Counted from the first letter of the stretch, positions 8,583 through 17,400 are shown. The stretch: DNA of 64,000 bases from Melghirimyces thermohalophilus (GCF_900102685.1 NZ_FMZA01000013.1:1-64000); one strand, 5' to 3'. Notes: generated from the letters alone by a model not told the origin. A program made the numbers and translations.

Positions 8583-9137
8583 ATGCCACGGACACGATTG
8601 ATGACATTGGTTGAGGTCGCTGTGATGGCGGCGATCGGGGGAATATTGAGCATTTTTCCTGTAATAAAATTGTGGCCACAGGGGGGATCTGTCAGCCTGG
8701 TGATGGTTCCTGTCGCGTTGGTGGCCTTTCGAAGAGGTTGGGTAGCAGGTGTGGGTTGTGGACTGTTAGTAGGACTGATCGATTTGATGCTGGGCCCCTT
8801 TATCCTTCACCCGGTTCAGGTGTTGCTGGACTACCCGGTCTCTTTTGCAGCCCTCGGCTTGGCAGGTCTTTTCCGTCCCCGGTGGGAGCAAGAACGGTCG
8901 GCTCGCTCCCTGGGCAGACGATTGGCTTCGGGGATCGTGCTCGCTGGGTTGGTCCGGTTTATCATCCATTTCATCTCTGGAGTGATCTGGTTTGGTGCCT
9001 TTGCTCCCAAGGCATTTTCTCCCGCTCTCTATTCCTTCTTTTACAACATCTCCTATATCTTCCCTGAGGTTTTAGTCACTCTCGTCATCATGTTGTTGTT
9101 GACCGTCAAAGCGCCGCGGTTGGTTTTAAAGCCGTGA
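8583..9137 (+). CDS. thiT: Thiamine ECF transporter S component ThiT
   Basis: Substrate-binding membrane subunit of an energy-coupling factor transporter for thiamine. The 184-residue product has about six hydrophobic segments. Near the C-terminal third it carries RFIIHFISGVIWFG, the ThiT-type substrate motif with His and Trp. GGAGG lies seven bases before ATG 8583. Its stop overlaps the GTG start of thiN, so uptake and pyrophosphorylation of thiamine are coupled. No TPP riboswitch was seen upstream. The shared ECF ATPases and T subunit are not in the window. Confidence 0.88.
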   Translation: MPRTRLMTLVEVAVMAAIGGILSIFPVIKLWPQGGSVSLVMVPVALVAFRRGWVAGVGCGLLVGLIDLMLGPFILHPVQVLLDYPVSFAALGLAGLFRPRWEQERSARSLGRRLASGIVLAGLVRFIIHFISGVIWFGAFAPKAFSPALYSFFYNISYIFPEVLVTLVIMLLLTVKAPRLVLKP

Positions 9138-9778
9138 ACCGCTGGGTAATTGTGGCTGGGGGTGATACCAGTGCAGCCGAACTCAGGGAAGTCAAGCAGG
9201 AAGATCGGTTGGTCGCGGTGGATGGCGGGGTGATCACCTTGCGCAAAGCCCAGATTCCCTTTCACATCGCCGTGGGGGACTTTGATACGATCGGTCCCGC
9301 GGCAGTCGCTGAGCTGAAAGAAAGCGGCGTCCAGGTGGAGGAGCTTCCCCGGGAAAAGGATATGACCGATACCCAGGCGGCCGTGGAGCTAGCGTTGGCA
9401 GAAGGGGCTGAGGAGATCTTGATCCTGGGAGCTCTCGGTGGAGCCCGCTTTGATCATTCCCTGGCCAATCTGTTTTTGCTGGAACGGATTCACTCCGCAG
9501 GCGCACAGGGGGTCCTCTGCGATCGAAACAATCGTTTGCGTCTGTATATCGGAGATGGTCGTAAAATGGAATTGCCCCGAGGCCGATTCCAATATATTTC
9601 GCTGCTGCCTCTCTCGGAACAGGTGGAGGGATTGCATCTGGAAGGTTTTCGCTATCCGCTCTCTGGGGCGACGCTGCTGCGCCGTCACCCGATGGGGATC
9701 AGCAATGAATGGGCTGCTCCGGTAGCAAAACTGTCCGCTGTTTCCGGAACGTTGCTGGTGGTGGAAAGCAAGGACTGA
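9134..9778 (+). CDS. thiN: Thiamine pyrophosphokinase
   Basis: Converts thiamine to thiamine pyrophosphate with ATP. Motifs of the family: AVDGG near residue 30, VGDFDTIG, EKDMTDTQAAVELAL, and LGALGGARFDHSLANL. Length 214 is typical. The start is GTG, overlapping the thiT stop as GTGA, with no strong ribosome site of its own, so translation is probably coupled to thiT. Confidence 0.94.
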   Translation: MNRWVIVAGGDTSAAELREVKQEDRLVAVDGGVITLRKAQIPFHIAVGDFDTIGPAAVAELKESGVQVEELPREKDMTDTQAAVELALAEGAEEILILGALGGARFDHSLANLFLLERIHSAGAQGVLCDRNNRLRLYIGDGRKMELPRGRFQYISLLPLSEQVEGLHLEGFRYPLSGATLLRRHPMGISNEWAAPVAKLSAVSGTLLVVESKD

Positions 9779-9889
9779 TTTGGGCGCTCCCCGATTCAGG
9801 TTCTAGGCACGAATCGCTCTCTATAGAATATAAATAAGCGACAGGGTGGGACGTTGTCCTTGAACCACAGGGGTGAAGGAGGGATCGGG

Positions 9890-9973
9890 GTGAAATTCTA
9901 CACCATTAAACTTCCAAAGTTCCTCGGCGGGATGGTTAAAGCCCTACTGGGTGCCTTCCAGCGTCAAAAGTAA
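9890..9973 (+). CDS. spoVM: Stage V sporulation protein M (SpoVM)
   Basis: Amphipathic peptide that marks the convex forespore membrane and anchors SpoIVA for coat assembly. The 27-residue product begins MKFYTIKLPKFLGG, identical to B. subtilis SpoVM over that stretch, and continues with a similar helix (MVKALLGAF) and a basic end. The start is GTG, with AAGGAGG six bases upstream. B. subtilis SpoVM has 26 residues and a different last few positions (RKD-type). It lies downstream of thiN as in Bacillus and is short enough to be missed by gene callers. Confidence 0.93.
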   Translation: MKFYTIKLPKFLGGMVKALLGAFQRQK

Positions 9974-10150
9974 GGGGGGATGGTGTCGGGGCCCGGGTGT
10001 TCCCATTATGTTGGACCGGACTGATCCTATTTCATCCGGATCTTATCGCCCGGGGACTCCGGCGAGTCTGCCTCTCGAGGAGATGGTGGGGGTCCACAGT
10101 TGATGGCAGGGGGGATCGGTCGCAGCTGCGGCCGTCTTTGTATACTATAA

Positions 10151-10177
10151 AAAAAACACCCTTTTCGGGTGTTTTTT
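10151..10177. terminator. Bidirectional terminator between spoVM and rpmB
   Basis: AAAAAACACCC-TTTTC-GGGTGTTTTTT is a symmetric hairpin with A and T tracts on both sides. It can end the plus-strand spoVM transcript and the convergent minus-strand rpmB transcript. Confidence 0.88.
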
Positions 10178-10198
10178 CCTGCTTTACCCGGCCGTTAC

Positions 10199-10387
10199 TC
10201 AGACACGGGTCACTTTTCCGGATTTGAGCGCTTTCGTGCTGACATAAACGCGTTTCGGTTTACCGTCAACTAAGATCCGAACTTTTTGGACGTTGGCTCC
10301 CCATTTGCGACGGCTTTTGCGGTTGGAGTGGCTCACCTTGTTGCCGGCGTGACCATCTTTGCCGGTGATGTAGCAACGACGTGCCAT
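10199..10387 (-). CDS. rpmB: 50S ribosomal protein L28
   Basis: Large-subunit ribosomal protein of 62 residues, beginning [10 protein letters not shown] and containing [20 protein letters not shown], very close to Bacillus L28. A single Cys5 is present. The start chosen has AAGGAGGTGG upstream on the minus strand; a start three codons earlier is not favoured. It is a lone minus-strand gene between spoVM and the Asp23 gene, as in B. subtilis. Confidence 0.96.
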   Translation of the reverse strand: MARRCYITGKDGHAGNKVSHSNRKSRRKWGANVQKVRILVDGKPKRVYVSTKALKSGKVTRV

Positions 10388-10493
10388 CTGGTCCACCTCC
10401 TTGGATGTTAATCGGATCCGCAGCGGAGTTCGCTCCGCCTCTTCTCTTTTTTGCCCGCTGAATGGAAGACATCCGTGAGCAAAACACTAAATC

Positions 10494-10522
10494 ATTGTAG
10501 CACAGGGGATATTTCCTTGCAA
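10494..10522 (-). promoter_or_regulatory. Sigma-A promoter of rpmB
   Basis: On the minus strand, TTGCAA and TACAAT are separated by 17 bp, a strong match to sigma-A, about 105 bp before the rpmB start. Confidence 0.8.
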
Positions 10523-10573
10523 GAATGGGAGGGCTTGAGTATCATAAGTGTGTCTGCTTTCTTTCCATATGGC

Positions 10574-10589
10574 GTTATTGTACAATAAC
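10574..10589. promoter_or_regulatory. Perfect 16-bp palindrome before the Asp23 gene
   Basis: GTTATTGTACAATAAC is its own reverse complement and includes TACAAT, a possible -10 for the downstream gene; no good -35 was found. It may be an operator for an unidentified dimeric regulator. The spacing (38 bp before the ATG of the next gene) fits promoter control. Confidence 0.4.
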
Positions 10590-10627
10590 CGTAATAAGCG
10601 AGGATACCTCTTTCAGGGAGGAATACC

Positions 10628-10993
10628 ATGACTCACGATGTATCCACCCAATTGGGACAAATTGAAGTATCAAACGAAGTGATCGCAACCGTTGCCGGCG
10701 TTGCCGCGATGGATTGCTACGGCCTGGTGGGAATGGCATCCCGCAAGCAGTTGAAAGACGGGATTGCCGAACTGCTCGGCCGCGAAAACTGGAGCAGAGG
10801 CATAGAAGTTCGCAGTGATGAAGACGGAATGGAGATCGATATGCACATCATTGTGGGATACGGTACCAAGATCTCCGAAGTGGCCCACAATGTGCAATCG
10901 AAGGTGAAGTACACCCTGGATCAGATGGTTGGCCTCAACATCAGTCGAGTCAACATTTTTGTCCAAGGTGTCCGTTTGGTGAGTGAAGAGTAA
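10628..10993 (+). CDS. Asp23/Gls24 family envelope stress response protein (YloU)
   Basis: Small 121-residue protein of the Asp23/DUF322 family, which in Staphylococcus is membrane associated. Family features: GQIEVSNEVIATVAGVAAMDCYGLVGM at the N terminus and VNIFVQGVRL at the end. GGGAGG precedes the ATG. It sits directly before the FakA-like kinase, a very conserved pairing in Bacilli, which suggests a link to the cell envelope or lipid metabolism. The exact role is not known. Confidence 0.9.
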   Translation: MTHDVSTQLGQIEVSNEVIATVAGVAAMDCYGLVGMASRKQLKDGIAELLGRENWSRGIEVRSDEDGMEIDMHIIVGYGTKISEVAHNVQSKVKYTLDQMVGLNISRVNIFVQGVRLVSEE

Positions 10994-11005
10994 GGGGGAC
11001 CACTG

Positions 11006-12685
11006 TTGGAACAGATCGATGCACAATTATTTCTGAGGATGGTCCGGGCAGGGACGGACCGGTTGAACAACAACGTAGAGCAAGTGAACGCACTCAATGT
11101 ATTTCCCGTCCCCGACGGCGACACCGGTACCAATATGAATCTCACCCTGACCTCCGGATTGGAGGAGATGGAGAAACAGGCGGCAGCCGATGAGGTGGGA
11201 AAGCTGGCAGAAGCGCTTTCCAAGGGGTTGCTCATGGGCGCCCGCGGAAACTCGGGTGTGATCCTGTCCCAGCTTTTCCGAGGTTTTGGAAAAGGCGTGG
11301 CAGAATATACCCAACTCACCGCTCGTCAATTTGCGGACGGATTGAAACAGGGGATGGAAACGGCCTACAAAGCGGTGATCAAGCCGGTTGAAGGAACCGT
11401 TTTAACCGTGGCCCGGGAGGCAGCGGAAAAGGGGGTAGCCGTTTCCCGTCAATCGGATAAGTTGACGGATGTGATGGAAGCCGTACTGGAGCAGGCTCGT
11501 GTATCTCTCGACCGGACTCCGGAACAGCTCCCTGTCCTCAAGCAGGCCAATGTGGTTGACGCCGGCGGGCAAGGACTCGTCTTAATCTACGAAGGGTTTT
11601 TAGCGGCGTTGACTGGGGAAGAGGTGGTTTCTCCGGTGGCACAGCCTGTTAACAAGGCCGCCGATTTGGATCGCCTCAGTGACATCGCTCACGAACAGAG
11701 CGCTCAGTCTCATTTTGAGACCGGTGATATCGAGCACGGTTACTGCACGGAATTTATCGTTAAACTGGATCCGGCCAAAGTGGAGAAGACCCCCTTCTCC
11801 GAGGAGAATTTTCGCGAGGATATGGGACGTTTCGGCGACTCCCTGCTCGTCGTCGCTGACGATGATCTGGTGAAAATCCATATTCATGCGGAATATCCGG
11901 GAGAGGCGATGACCTATGCCCAGCAGTATGGGGAATTGACCCGTATCAAGATCGATAACATGCGGGAACAACACTCCACTATTCTGGAATCGGAGGGCGA
12001 GAAGGAGTCTCCTGCACCGACGGATGCGAAACCATATGGACTGGTTGCAGTGGCCGTGGGTGATGGAGTGGCAGAAATATTCCGAAGCTTGGGCGTTGAC
12101 TCGGTGATTCAGGGTGGACAAACCATGAATCCCAGTACGGAAGAGATTGTCCAAGCAGTAAAAAACCTTCATGCCGAACATATTTTGGTGCTGCCCAACA
12201 ATAAAAACATTATCATGTCCGCTGAGCAGGTGGGCAATCTGGTGGATGTGCCGGTAACAGTCCTGCCGACACGCACCATTCCCCAGGGACTGGCCGCTTT
12301 GCTCTCCTTTAACGCCGAGGAAGAGCCGGAGGTAAACCGTGATCGGATGATGAGCAGCGCACACGGTGTCCAATCTGGCGAGGTCACCTATGCGGTCCGG
12401 GATTCTCAGTATGACGGCGGAGAGATCGAGGAAGGGGATTACCTCGGGATCTGGGACGGAAACATCTCCGTCGCCGGTAAAACCTTAACCGACGTTTCCC
12501 GGGACCTCTTGACGCAAATGGTGTCGGACGAGGCGGATGTGGTGACCATTCTCTACGGAGAAGATGTGATGGAAGATCAATTGCAGGAGATCACGCGGTT
12601 TTTGGAACAGCAATTTCCCGATGTGGAATGTGAAATCCATTATGGCGGACAGCCGCTTTACTACTTCTTTTTTTCGGTTGAATAA
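11006..12685 (+). CDS. FakA-like fatty acid kinase (DAK2/YloV family)
   Basis: Kinase of the YloV/FakA family. FakA phosphorylates fatty acids bound to FakB proteins to give acyl-phosphate for PlsY or PlsX. The N-terminal DhaL-type domain shows NALNVFPVPDGDTGTNM, with the conserved Asp ligands, and GARGNSGVILSQ; the central and C-terminal domains fill the normal total of 559 residues. The start is TTG with AAGGGGG upstream. The DegV/FakB-like gene follows 21 bp later, which supports the fatty-acid kinase role; this is inference from family and context. Confidence 0.9.
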   Translation: MEQIDAQLFLRMVRAGTDRLNNNVEQVNALNVFPVPDGDTGTNMNLTLTSGLEEMEKQAAADEVGKLAEALSKGLLMGARGNSGVILSQLFRGFGKGVAEYTQLTARQFADGLKQGMETAYKAVIKPVEGTVLTVAREAAEKGVAVSRQSDKLTDVMEAVLEQARVSLDRTPEQLPVLKQANVVDAGGQGLVLIYEGFLAALTGEEVVSPVAQPVNKAADLDRLSDIAHEQSAQSHFETGDIEHGYCTEFIVKLDPAKVEKTPFSEENFREDMGRFGDSLLVVADDDLVKIHIHAEYPGEAMTYAQQYGELTRIKIDNMREQHSTILESEGEKESPAPTDAKPYGLVAVAVGDGVAEIFRSLGVDSVIQGGQTMNPSTEEIVQAVKNLHAEHILVLPNNKNIIMSAEQVGNLVDVPVTVLPTRTIPQGLAALLSFNAEEEPEVNRDRMMSSAHGVQSGEVTYAVRDSQYDGGEIEEGDYLGIWDGNISVAGKTLTDVSRDLLTQMVSDEADVVTILYGEDVMEDQLQEITRFLEQQFPDVECEIHYGGQPLYYFFFSVE

Positions 12686-12706
12686 CTAATAAACGGGGGT
12701 GTACCG

Positions 12707-13564
12707 ATGGGGAAAGTTCAGGTGATTACGGACAGCACGGCGGACATTCCCAAGGACCTCGTCGAAGAGCTGGGGATTTCAATCGTGCCTTTGAAAGTTC
12801 ATTTGGGTAACGAATCGTTTTTGGACAGCATCAACATCACCCCGGCTGAGTTTTATCAACGACTGCAGCAAGCGGAAGAGATGCCGACCACCTCTCAGCC
12901 ATCTCCGATCGATTTTGTCGAGGTGTATCGGGAGGCGGCTAAGGACGGAGAGACGGACATTTTGTCCATTCACCTCTCTTCCAGTCTCAGCGGAACCTTT
13001 CAGTCAGCGCTGTTGGCGCAGTCCATGGTGGAAGATGAATTTAAGGTCACGGTGATTGATTCCAAGACCGCTTCCTTCGGGATCGGTATGATTGTCGTGG
13101 AGGTGGCCCGGGCAGCCAAAGAAGGGAAATCCCTGGACGAGTGCGTGGCCATCGCCCAGCGGATGATCGAAAACCATCAGGTGTATTTTTTGGTCGATAC
13201 CCTGGAATACCTTCAAAAAGGCGGGCGAATTGGAAAAGCTTCCGCTTTGGTTGGCTCCCTCTTGAATATCAAGCCGATCTTGTCGATCAATTCGGAGGGG
13301 GAAGTTTGTCCCAAAGATAAGGCTCGCGGGAAAAACAAAGCGACCGGTCGCGTTTTCGACTTGTTGAAGCAGGACGCCCCCAACGGGTTAGAGAGGGTGG
13401 CGGTCTTGTATTCCAACAACCGGGAGGAAGCGGACACATGGGTGGCTCGTATCAAGGACGAGTTTGAGATGGATCAGGTTTATCTTGCGGAGATCGGGCC
13501 GGTGATCGGCGCCCACGCGGGACCGGGCACCCTAGCAATTATCTCTTTGCCCAAAGAGTCCTGA
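12707..13564 (+). CDS. DegV family protein, FakB-like fatty acid-binding protein
   Basis: DegV fold protein of 285 residues that binds a fatty acid and presents it to FakA. Motifs visible: VITDSTADIP at the N terminus, PTTSQPSP, HLSSSLSGTFQSA around residue 90, and the C-terminal IGAHAGPGTLAI, all typical of FakB/DegV. It follows the FakA-like gene in the same operon. Chain-length preference cannot be read from sequence. Confidence 0.92.
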   Translation: MGKVQVITDSTADIPKDLVEELGISIVPLKVHLGNESFLDSINITPAEFYQRLQQAEEMPTTSQPSPIDFVEVYREAAKDGETDILSIHLSSSLSGTFQSALLAQSMVEDEFKVTVIDSKTASFGIGMIVVEVARAAKEGKSLDECVAIAQRMIENHQVYFLVDTLEYLQKGGRIGKASALVGSLLNIKPILSINSEGEVCPKDKARGKNKATGRVFDLLKQDAPNGLERVAVLYSNNREEADTWVARIKDEFEMDQVYLAEIGPVIGAHAGPGTLAIISLPKES

Positions 13565-13600
13565 TCTCAGACAGTTCATGGTGGCAAGGGGGGAACGTGG

Positions 13601-14257
13601 TTGAAATATCGGTCTGTTTTTGACATTATCGGTCCGGTTATGATAGGACCCTCAAGTTCCCATACAGCGGGGGCCGCCCGCATCGGGCAAGTGGCCCGCA
13701 CACTGTTCGGCCGTAAACCCCGGCAGGTGACCGTTACGCTATACGGTTCCTTCGCTAAAACGCATCAGGGTCATGGCACGGATATCGCCATTGCTGGCGG
13801 ACTGCTCAACTATGATACCCATGACGAACGGATCGTTCATGCCTTGGAGACCGCACGAGAACAAGGGATGGAAATCACTTGGATCGAGTCAGAGGAAGTG
13901 CCGGAGCATCCCAATACAGCACGGCTCCGCCTGGAAGATGAACAGGGGGAGATGGAAGTGGTCGGGATCTCAGTCGGTGGTGGAAAGATCGAGATCGTAG
14001 AGCTGAACGGATTTGAATTGAAACTGTCCGGCAGCGCTCCGGCTCTGTTGGTAACTCACCACGATCGATATGGTGCTGTGGCCAAGGTGGCGACTGTTTT
14101 GGCTGACCAACGGATCAATATCGGTTATATGCAGGTTTCGCGCAAACAAAAAGGCTCAGAAGCATTGATGATCATCGAGACCGACCAACACGTGCCCATC
14201 GCTGTTCAGGAGCAACTGTCCGCCTTGCCGGAGATCACTGGGGTAACAGTTCTCTGA
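13601..14257 (+). CDS. sdaAB: L-serine dehydratase, iron-sulfur-dependent, beta subunit
   Basis: Beta subunit of the two-chain [4Fe-4S] serine deaminase (serine to pyruvate and ammonia). The 218-residue product has FDIIGPVMIGPSSSHTAGAARIG near the start and a C-terminal ACT domain from about residue 147 (DRYGAVAKVATVLAD). The start is TTG with AAGGGGGG eight bases upstream. Unlike many Bacilli, it is separated from the alpha subunit by a strong terminator and a new promoter. Confidence 0.95.
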   Translation: MKYRSVFDIIGPVMIGPSSSHTAGAARIGQVARTLFGRKPRQVTVTLYGSFAKTHQGHGTDIAIAGGLLNYDTHDERIVHALETAREQGMEITWIESEEVPEHPNTARLRLEDEQGEMEVVGISVGGGKIEIVELNGFELKLSGSAPALLVTHHDRYGAVAKVATVLADQRINIGYMQVSRKQKGSEALMIIETDQHVPIAVQEQLSALPEITGVTVL

Positions 14258-14272
14258 TTATACAAATTCAGT

Positions 14273-14314
14273 CCGCCGGTTTCTTAGGGGGTCACCCGGA
14301 ACCGGCGGTTTTTT
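14273..14314 (+). terminator. Terminator after sdaAB
   Basis: CCGCCGGTT and AACCGGCGG form a 9-bp stem followed by TTTTTT. The T run overlaps the -35 box of the sdaAA promoter. Confidence 0.85.
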
Positions 14315-14340
14315 ACAGGTTCGATTCAACCCGTTATGAT
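14312..14340 (+). promoter_or_regulatory. Sigma-A promoter of sdaAA
   Basis: TTTACA and TATGAT with a 17-bp spacer. The -35 begins within the T tract of the preceding terminator. Confidence 0.7.
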
Positions 14341-14359
14341 AAAATGACCTCGAAGCATT

Positions 14360-14373
14360 GTGAAGCGCTTTCA
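14360..14373. promoter_or_regulatory. cre-like site downstream of the sdaAA promoter
   Basis: GTGAAGCGCTTTCA: the right half matches the CcpA operator (AANCGNTNWCA), but the first three positions do not. Its location about 15-25 bp after the predicted start of transcription would suit a roadblock. Weak candidate. Confidence 0.3.
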
Positions 14374-14414
14374 TTTGAGGAGATTTTTCAGGTGGAAAAG
14401 GAGAGTCGGTAACC

Positions 14415-15305
14415 ATGAATTTCACAAGCGTCAGCGAGTTGGTGGAGTTGGCAGAATCGAAAGGTCTTCCGATTTCAGAAGTAATGATTCAAAAAGAGAT
14501 GGAATGGATGGATCGCACCAGGGATGAAGTGTTTGGACAGATGGAAGAGAATCTAGCCATTATGGAAAAGGCTGTCCAGAAGGGTCTCCATGAAGAAATC
14601 CACTCCTCCAGTGGTCTGTCCGGGGGAGATGCACAAAAAATTCGCAGATATATCCAGGAATCCAGTGTTCTTTTATCCGGAGCGGACGTGTTGGACACCG
14701 TCTCTCGCTCCATGTCCGTGTCAGAAGTGAATGCGTCCATGGGGACGATTGTGGCTACACCGACAGCGGGAGCTTGCGGGGTTTTGCCGGGGTGTGTTTT
14801 TACGGCAGCAAATCGCTTGAGGGCCGACCGGGAAGCGATGGTCCGGGCACTATTCGTCAGTGGAGCCATCGGTTACTGCATCGCCAACAATTCCTTTATT
14901 TCGGGAGCCGCCGGCGGTTGTCAGGCGGAGGTTGGATCGGCGACAGCGATGAGTGCGGCGGCGGTGGTTGAGATGGCTGGTGGATCCCCTTCCCAGTCGG
15001 CGGAAGCGGTGGCGATCGCCCTGAAGAATATGCTGGGCCTGGTCTGTGATCCGGTGGCGGGACTGGTGGAGGCACCTTGTGTCAAACGGAATGCGATGGG
15101 CGGAGCGATCGCCATGGTGGCTGCCGATTTGGCCATGGCCGGGGTTACCAGTGTGATCCCTGCCGATGAGGTGATCGGGGCGATGTATCGCATCGGACGC
15201 GATATGCCGACCAGTTTGAAAGAAACTGCGTTGGGGGGATTAGCGGCTACTCAAACTGGGCGTGAATGGGAGCGCCGGATTTTTGGGAAGCCGGAAAAGG
15301 AATGA
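14415..15305 (+). CDS. sdaAA: L-serine dehydratase, iron-sulfur-dependent, alpha subunit
   Basis: Alpha subunit carrying the catalytic [4Fe-4S] cluster. Motifs: ATPTAGACGVLPGCVF with two Cys, NNSFISGAAGGCQAEVGSA, and CDPVAGLVEAPCVKRN, together providing the cluster cysteines. The 296-residue length is normal. ATG 14415 has AAAAGGAGAG upstream. Its stop overlaps the start of recG (ATGA), so the two are co-transcribed. Confidence 0.96.
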   Translation: MNFTSVSELVELAESKGLPISEVMIQKEMEWMDRTRDEVFGQMEENLAIMEKAVQKGLHEEIHSSSGLSGGDAQKIRRYIQESSVLLSGADVLDTVSRSMSVSEVNASMGTIVATPTAGACGVLPGCVFTAANRLRADREAMVRALFVSGAIGYCIANNSFISGAAGGCQAEVGSATAMSAAAVVEMAGGSPSQSAEAVAIALKNMLGLVCDPVAGLVEAPCVKRNAMGGAIAMVAADLAMAGVTSVIPADEVIGAMYRIGRDMPTSLKETALGGLAATQTGREWERRIFGKPEKE

Positions 15306-17350
15306 TAGACTTAGCGCATACTCCTGTCACCTCTGTCCCGGGAGTGGGTCCCAAACGGGCAGAGGAGCTGAAAAAGTTGGAAATTGAAAGTGTTGCCGAT
15401 CTGCTAGGGTACTTCCCCTACCGATACGATGACTTTCGCGTGGTCGATGTGGCGGAAGCCGTTCACGATACAAAGGTGACCCTGAAGGGATCGATTTACG
15501 GAACACCGTCGATCCGTTGGTACGGAAGGAAAAAGTCCCGGTTAACCGCCCGCATCGACGTCAACGGTGTCTATGTGAAGGTGGTTTGGTTTAACCAGGC
15601 CTTTCTCAAAAAAAAGATGAAAACTGGAGAGACGGTGGTGGTTTCCGGCAAATGGGATGCCCACCGCCTGCAGCTGACGGCAGACCGGACGTGGTTCGGG
15701 CAGGAAAGCGAAAAACATGTGGGACGGCTGGAACCGGTTTATTCGGTTACCAGTTCGCTTTCTGTATCCTGGCTACGAAAGACGATTTACGGGGCTTTTG
15801 CGGCCTTCGGGCGGGAGATTGAAGAAGTGCTGCCACAGAAGCTGCGATCACGCTACCGCCTGCTGGACCGAGCACGGGCCATGTACTATCTTCATTTCCC
15901 GAAAGGAAGGGAGGAAGGGGTACAGGCTCGGCGGCGGATGGTGTATGAGGAGCTTTTCCTTTACGAATTGAAGCTCTTGTGGCATCGGAAACAGGAGAAA
16001 GCGGCGGATAAGGGAATGACTCGTCGGTTGGATCACGAGAAGCTGGATCGTTTTATCGAATCGCTTCCTTTCCCCCTGACCGGGGCACAGCGACGTGTGG
16101 TGGAGGAAATTGTGCGCGATATGGCCGATGAAAGTCGGATGAACCGGTTGCTGCAGGGGGATGTCGGCTCAGGGAAAACGGTGGTTGCCGCCATCGCTTT
16201 ATATGCCAACTGGTTAAGCGGTTTTCAGGGAGCAATGATGGTTCCCACAGAAATTTTGGCCGAACAGCACCTGCGCTCTTTAAAAGAACTGCTCGCTCCG
16301 ACGGGAATGAACATGATCCTTTTAACTGGCGGAATGAAAGCAAAGGAAAAACGGGAAGCCTTGTCACAAATTCAGATGGGATTGGCGGACGTGGTGGTGG
16401 GGACTCATGCGCTGATCCAGGAGGATGTGATTTATCGATCCTTAGGCCTGGTCATCACCGACGAACAGCATCGGTTTGGAGTCCGACAGCGCAGTAAACT
16501 GCGGGAAAAGGGGGAAACTCCTGATGTGTTACATATGACAGCCACTCCGATTCCGCGAACCTTGGCCATCACTGCTTACGGGGACATGGATGTTTCCGTC
16601 ATTGACGAGATGCCTGCTGGTAGACAGCCGGTGGAAACCTATTGGGTAAAAAGTGACGTTTGGTCCCGTGTCGTGGAATTTATCGGGAAGGTTTGCCGTA
16701 CAGGGCGTCAGGCGTATGTGATCTGTCCGCTGATTGAGGAATCGGAGAAGTCGGATCTACAAAATGCCCAGGCTGTATTTGAGGAGATTGCCGAGGAGTT
16801 GGCGCCGATCCGAGTCGGCCTGCTACACGGCCGGATGAGTCCCGCTGAAAAAGATGAAGTGATGCGCAGTTATGCTGCTAAGGAAATTCAAATATTGGTT
16901 TCCACCACTGTCGTGGAAGTGGGGGTCAATGTTCCCAACGCTACCGTTATGGTGATCTATGACGCTGATCGTTTTGGCCTGGCTCAACTGCACCAACTGC
17001 GGGGTCGGGTGGGACGGGGCGGGGGTCAAGCCACCTGCGTGTTGGTGGCAGATCCCCGTTCGGAAACCGGCATTGAACGGATGCGGGTGATGTGTGAGAC
17101 GACGGATGGCTTTGAAATCTCCCAAAAGGACTTGGAATTGCGGGGGCCGGGTGAATTTTTCGGCGTCAAGCAGAGCGGTTTGCCGGAATTTAAAGTGGCG
17201 GATTTGCTGGAGGACTTTAAGGTGTTGGAATTGGCCCGGGCCGACGCAGCTGAGATCCTGGAGGCGACGGATTGGGAGGAAGCCCCTGAATACCGCCCGC
17301 TCAGGGAGTATCTGGACCGCTTTCAAAAAGAGCAGGCTAAATTTGATTAA
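15302..17350 (+). CDS. recG: ATP-dependent DNA helicase RecG
   Basis: Branch-migration helicase that reverses stalled forks and processes Holliday junctions. The 682-residue product matches the B. subtilis length. It has an N-terminal OB wedge domain; Walker A LLQGDVGSGKTVVAA; DEQH box; TATPIPRTLA; and the C-terminal helicase block STTVVEVGVNVPNA with QLHQLRGRVGRG. The ATG overlapping the sdaAA stop was chosen because AAAAGGA precedes it and the family N terminus starts there; an ATG 12 codons upstream is less likely. Confidence 0.97.
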   Translation: MIDLAHTPVTSVPGVGPKRAEELKKLEIESVADLLGYFPYRYDDFRVVDVAEAVHDTKVTLKGSIYGTPSIRWYGRKKSRLTARIDVNGVYVKVVWFNQAFLKKKMKTGETVVVSGKWDAHRLQLTADRTWFGQESEKHVGRLEPVYSVTSSLSVSWLRKTIYGAFAAFGREIEEVLPQKLRSRYRLLDRARAMYYLHFPKGREEGVQARRRMVYEELFLYELKLLWHRKQEKAADKGMTRRLDHEKLDRFIESLPFPLTGAQRRVVEEIVRDMADESRMNRLLQGDVGSGKTVVAAIALYANWLSGFQGAMMVPTEILAEQHLRSLKELLAPTGMNMILLTGGMKAKEKREALSQIQMGLADVVVGTHALIQEDVIYRSLGLVITDEQHRFGVRQRSKLREKGETPDVLHMTATPIPRTLAITAYGDMDVSVIDEMPAGRQPVETYWVKSDVWSRVVEFIGKVCRTGRQAYVICPLIEESEKSDLQNAQAVFEEIAEELAPIRVGLLHGRMSPAEKDEVMRSYAAKEIQILVSTTVVEVGVNVPNATVMVIYDADRFGLAQLHQLRGRVGRGGGQATCVLVADPRSETGIERMRVMCETTDGFEISQKDLELRGPGEFFGVKQSGLPEFKVADLLEDFKVLELARADAAEILEATDWEEAPEYRPLREYLDRFQKEQAKFD

Positions 17351-17400
17351 ACAAGTTTTAAAAGTCATCTACCGACATATATTGATGTTGTGAATGATAA

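Noticed and set aside
9997-10227. Plus-strand frame after spoVM
   Set aside because: It reads through the bidirectional terminator and into the antisense strand of rpmB; no ribosome site.
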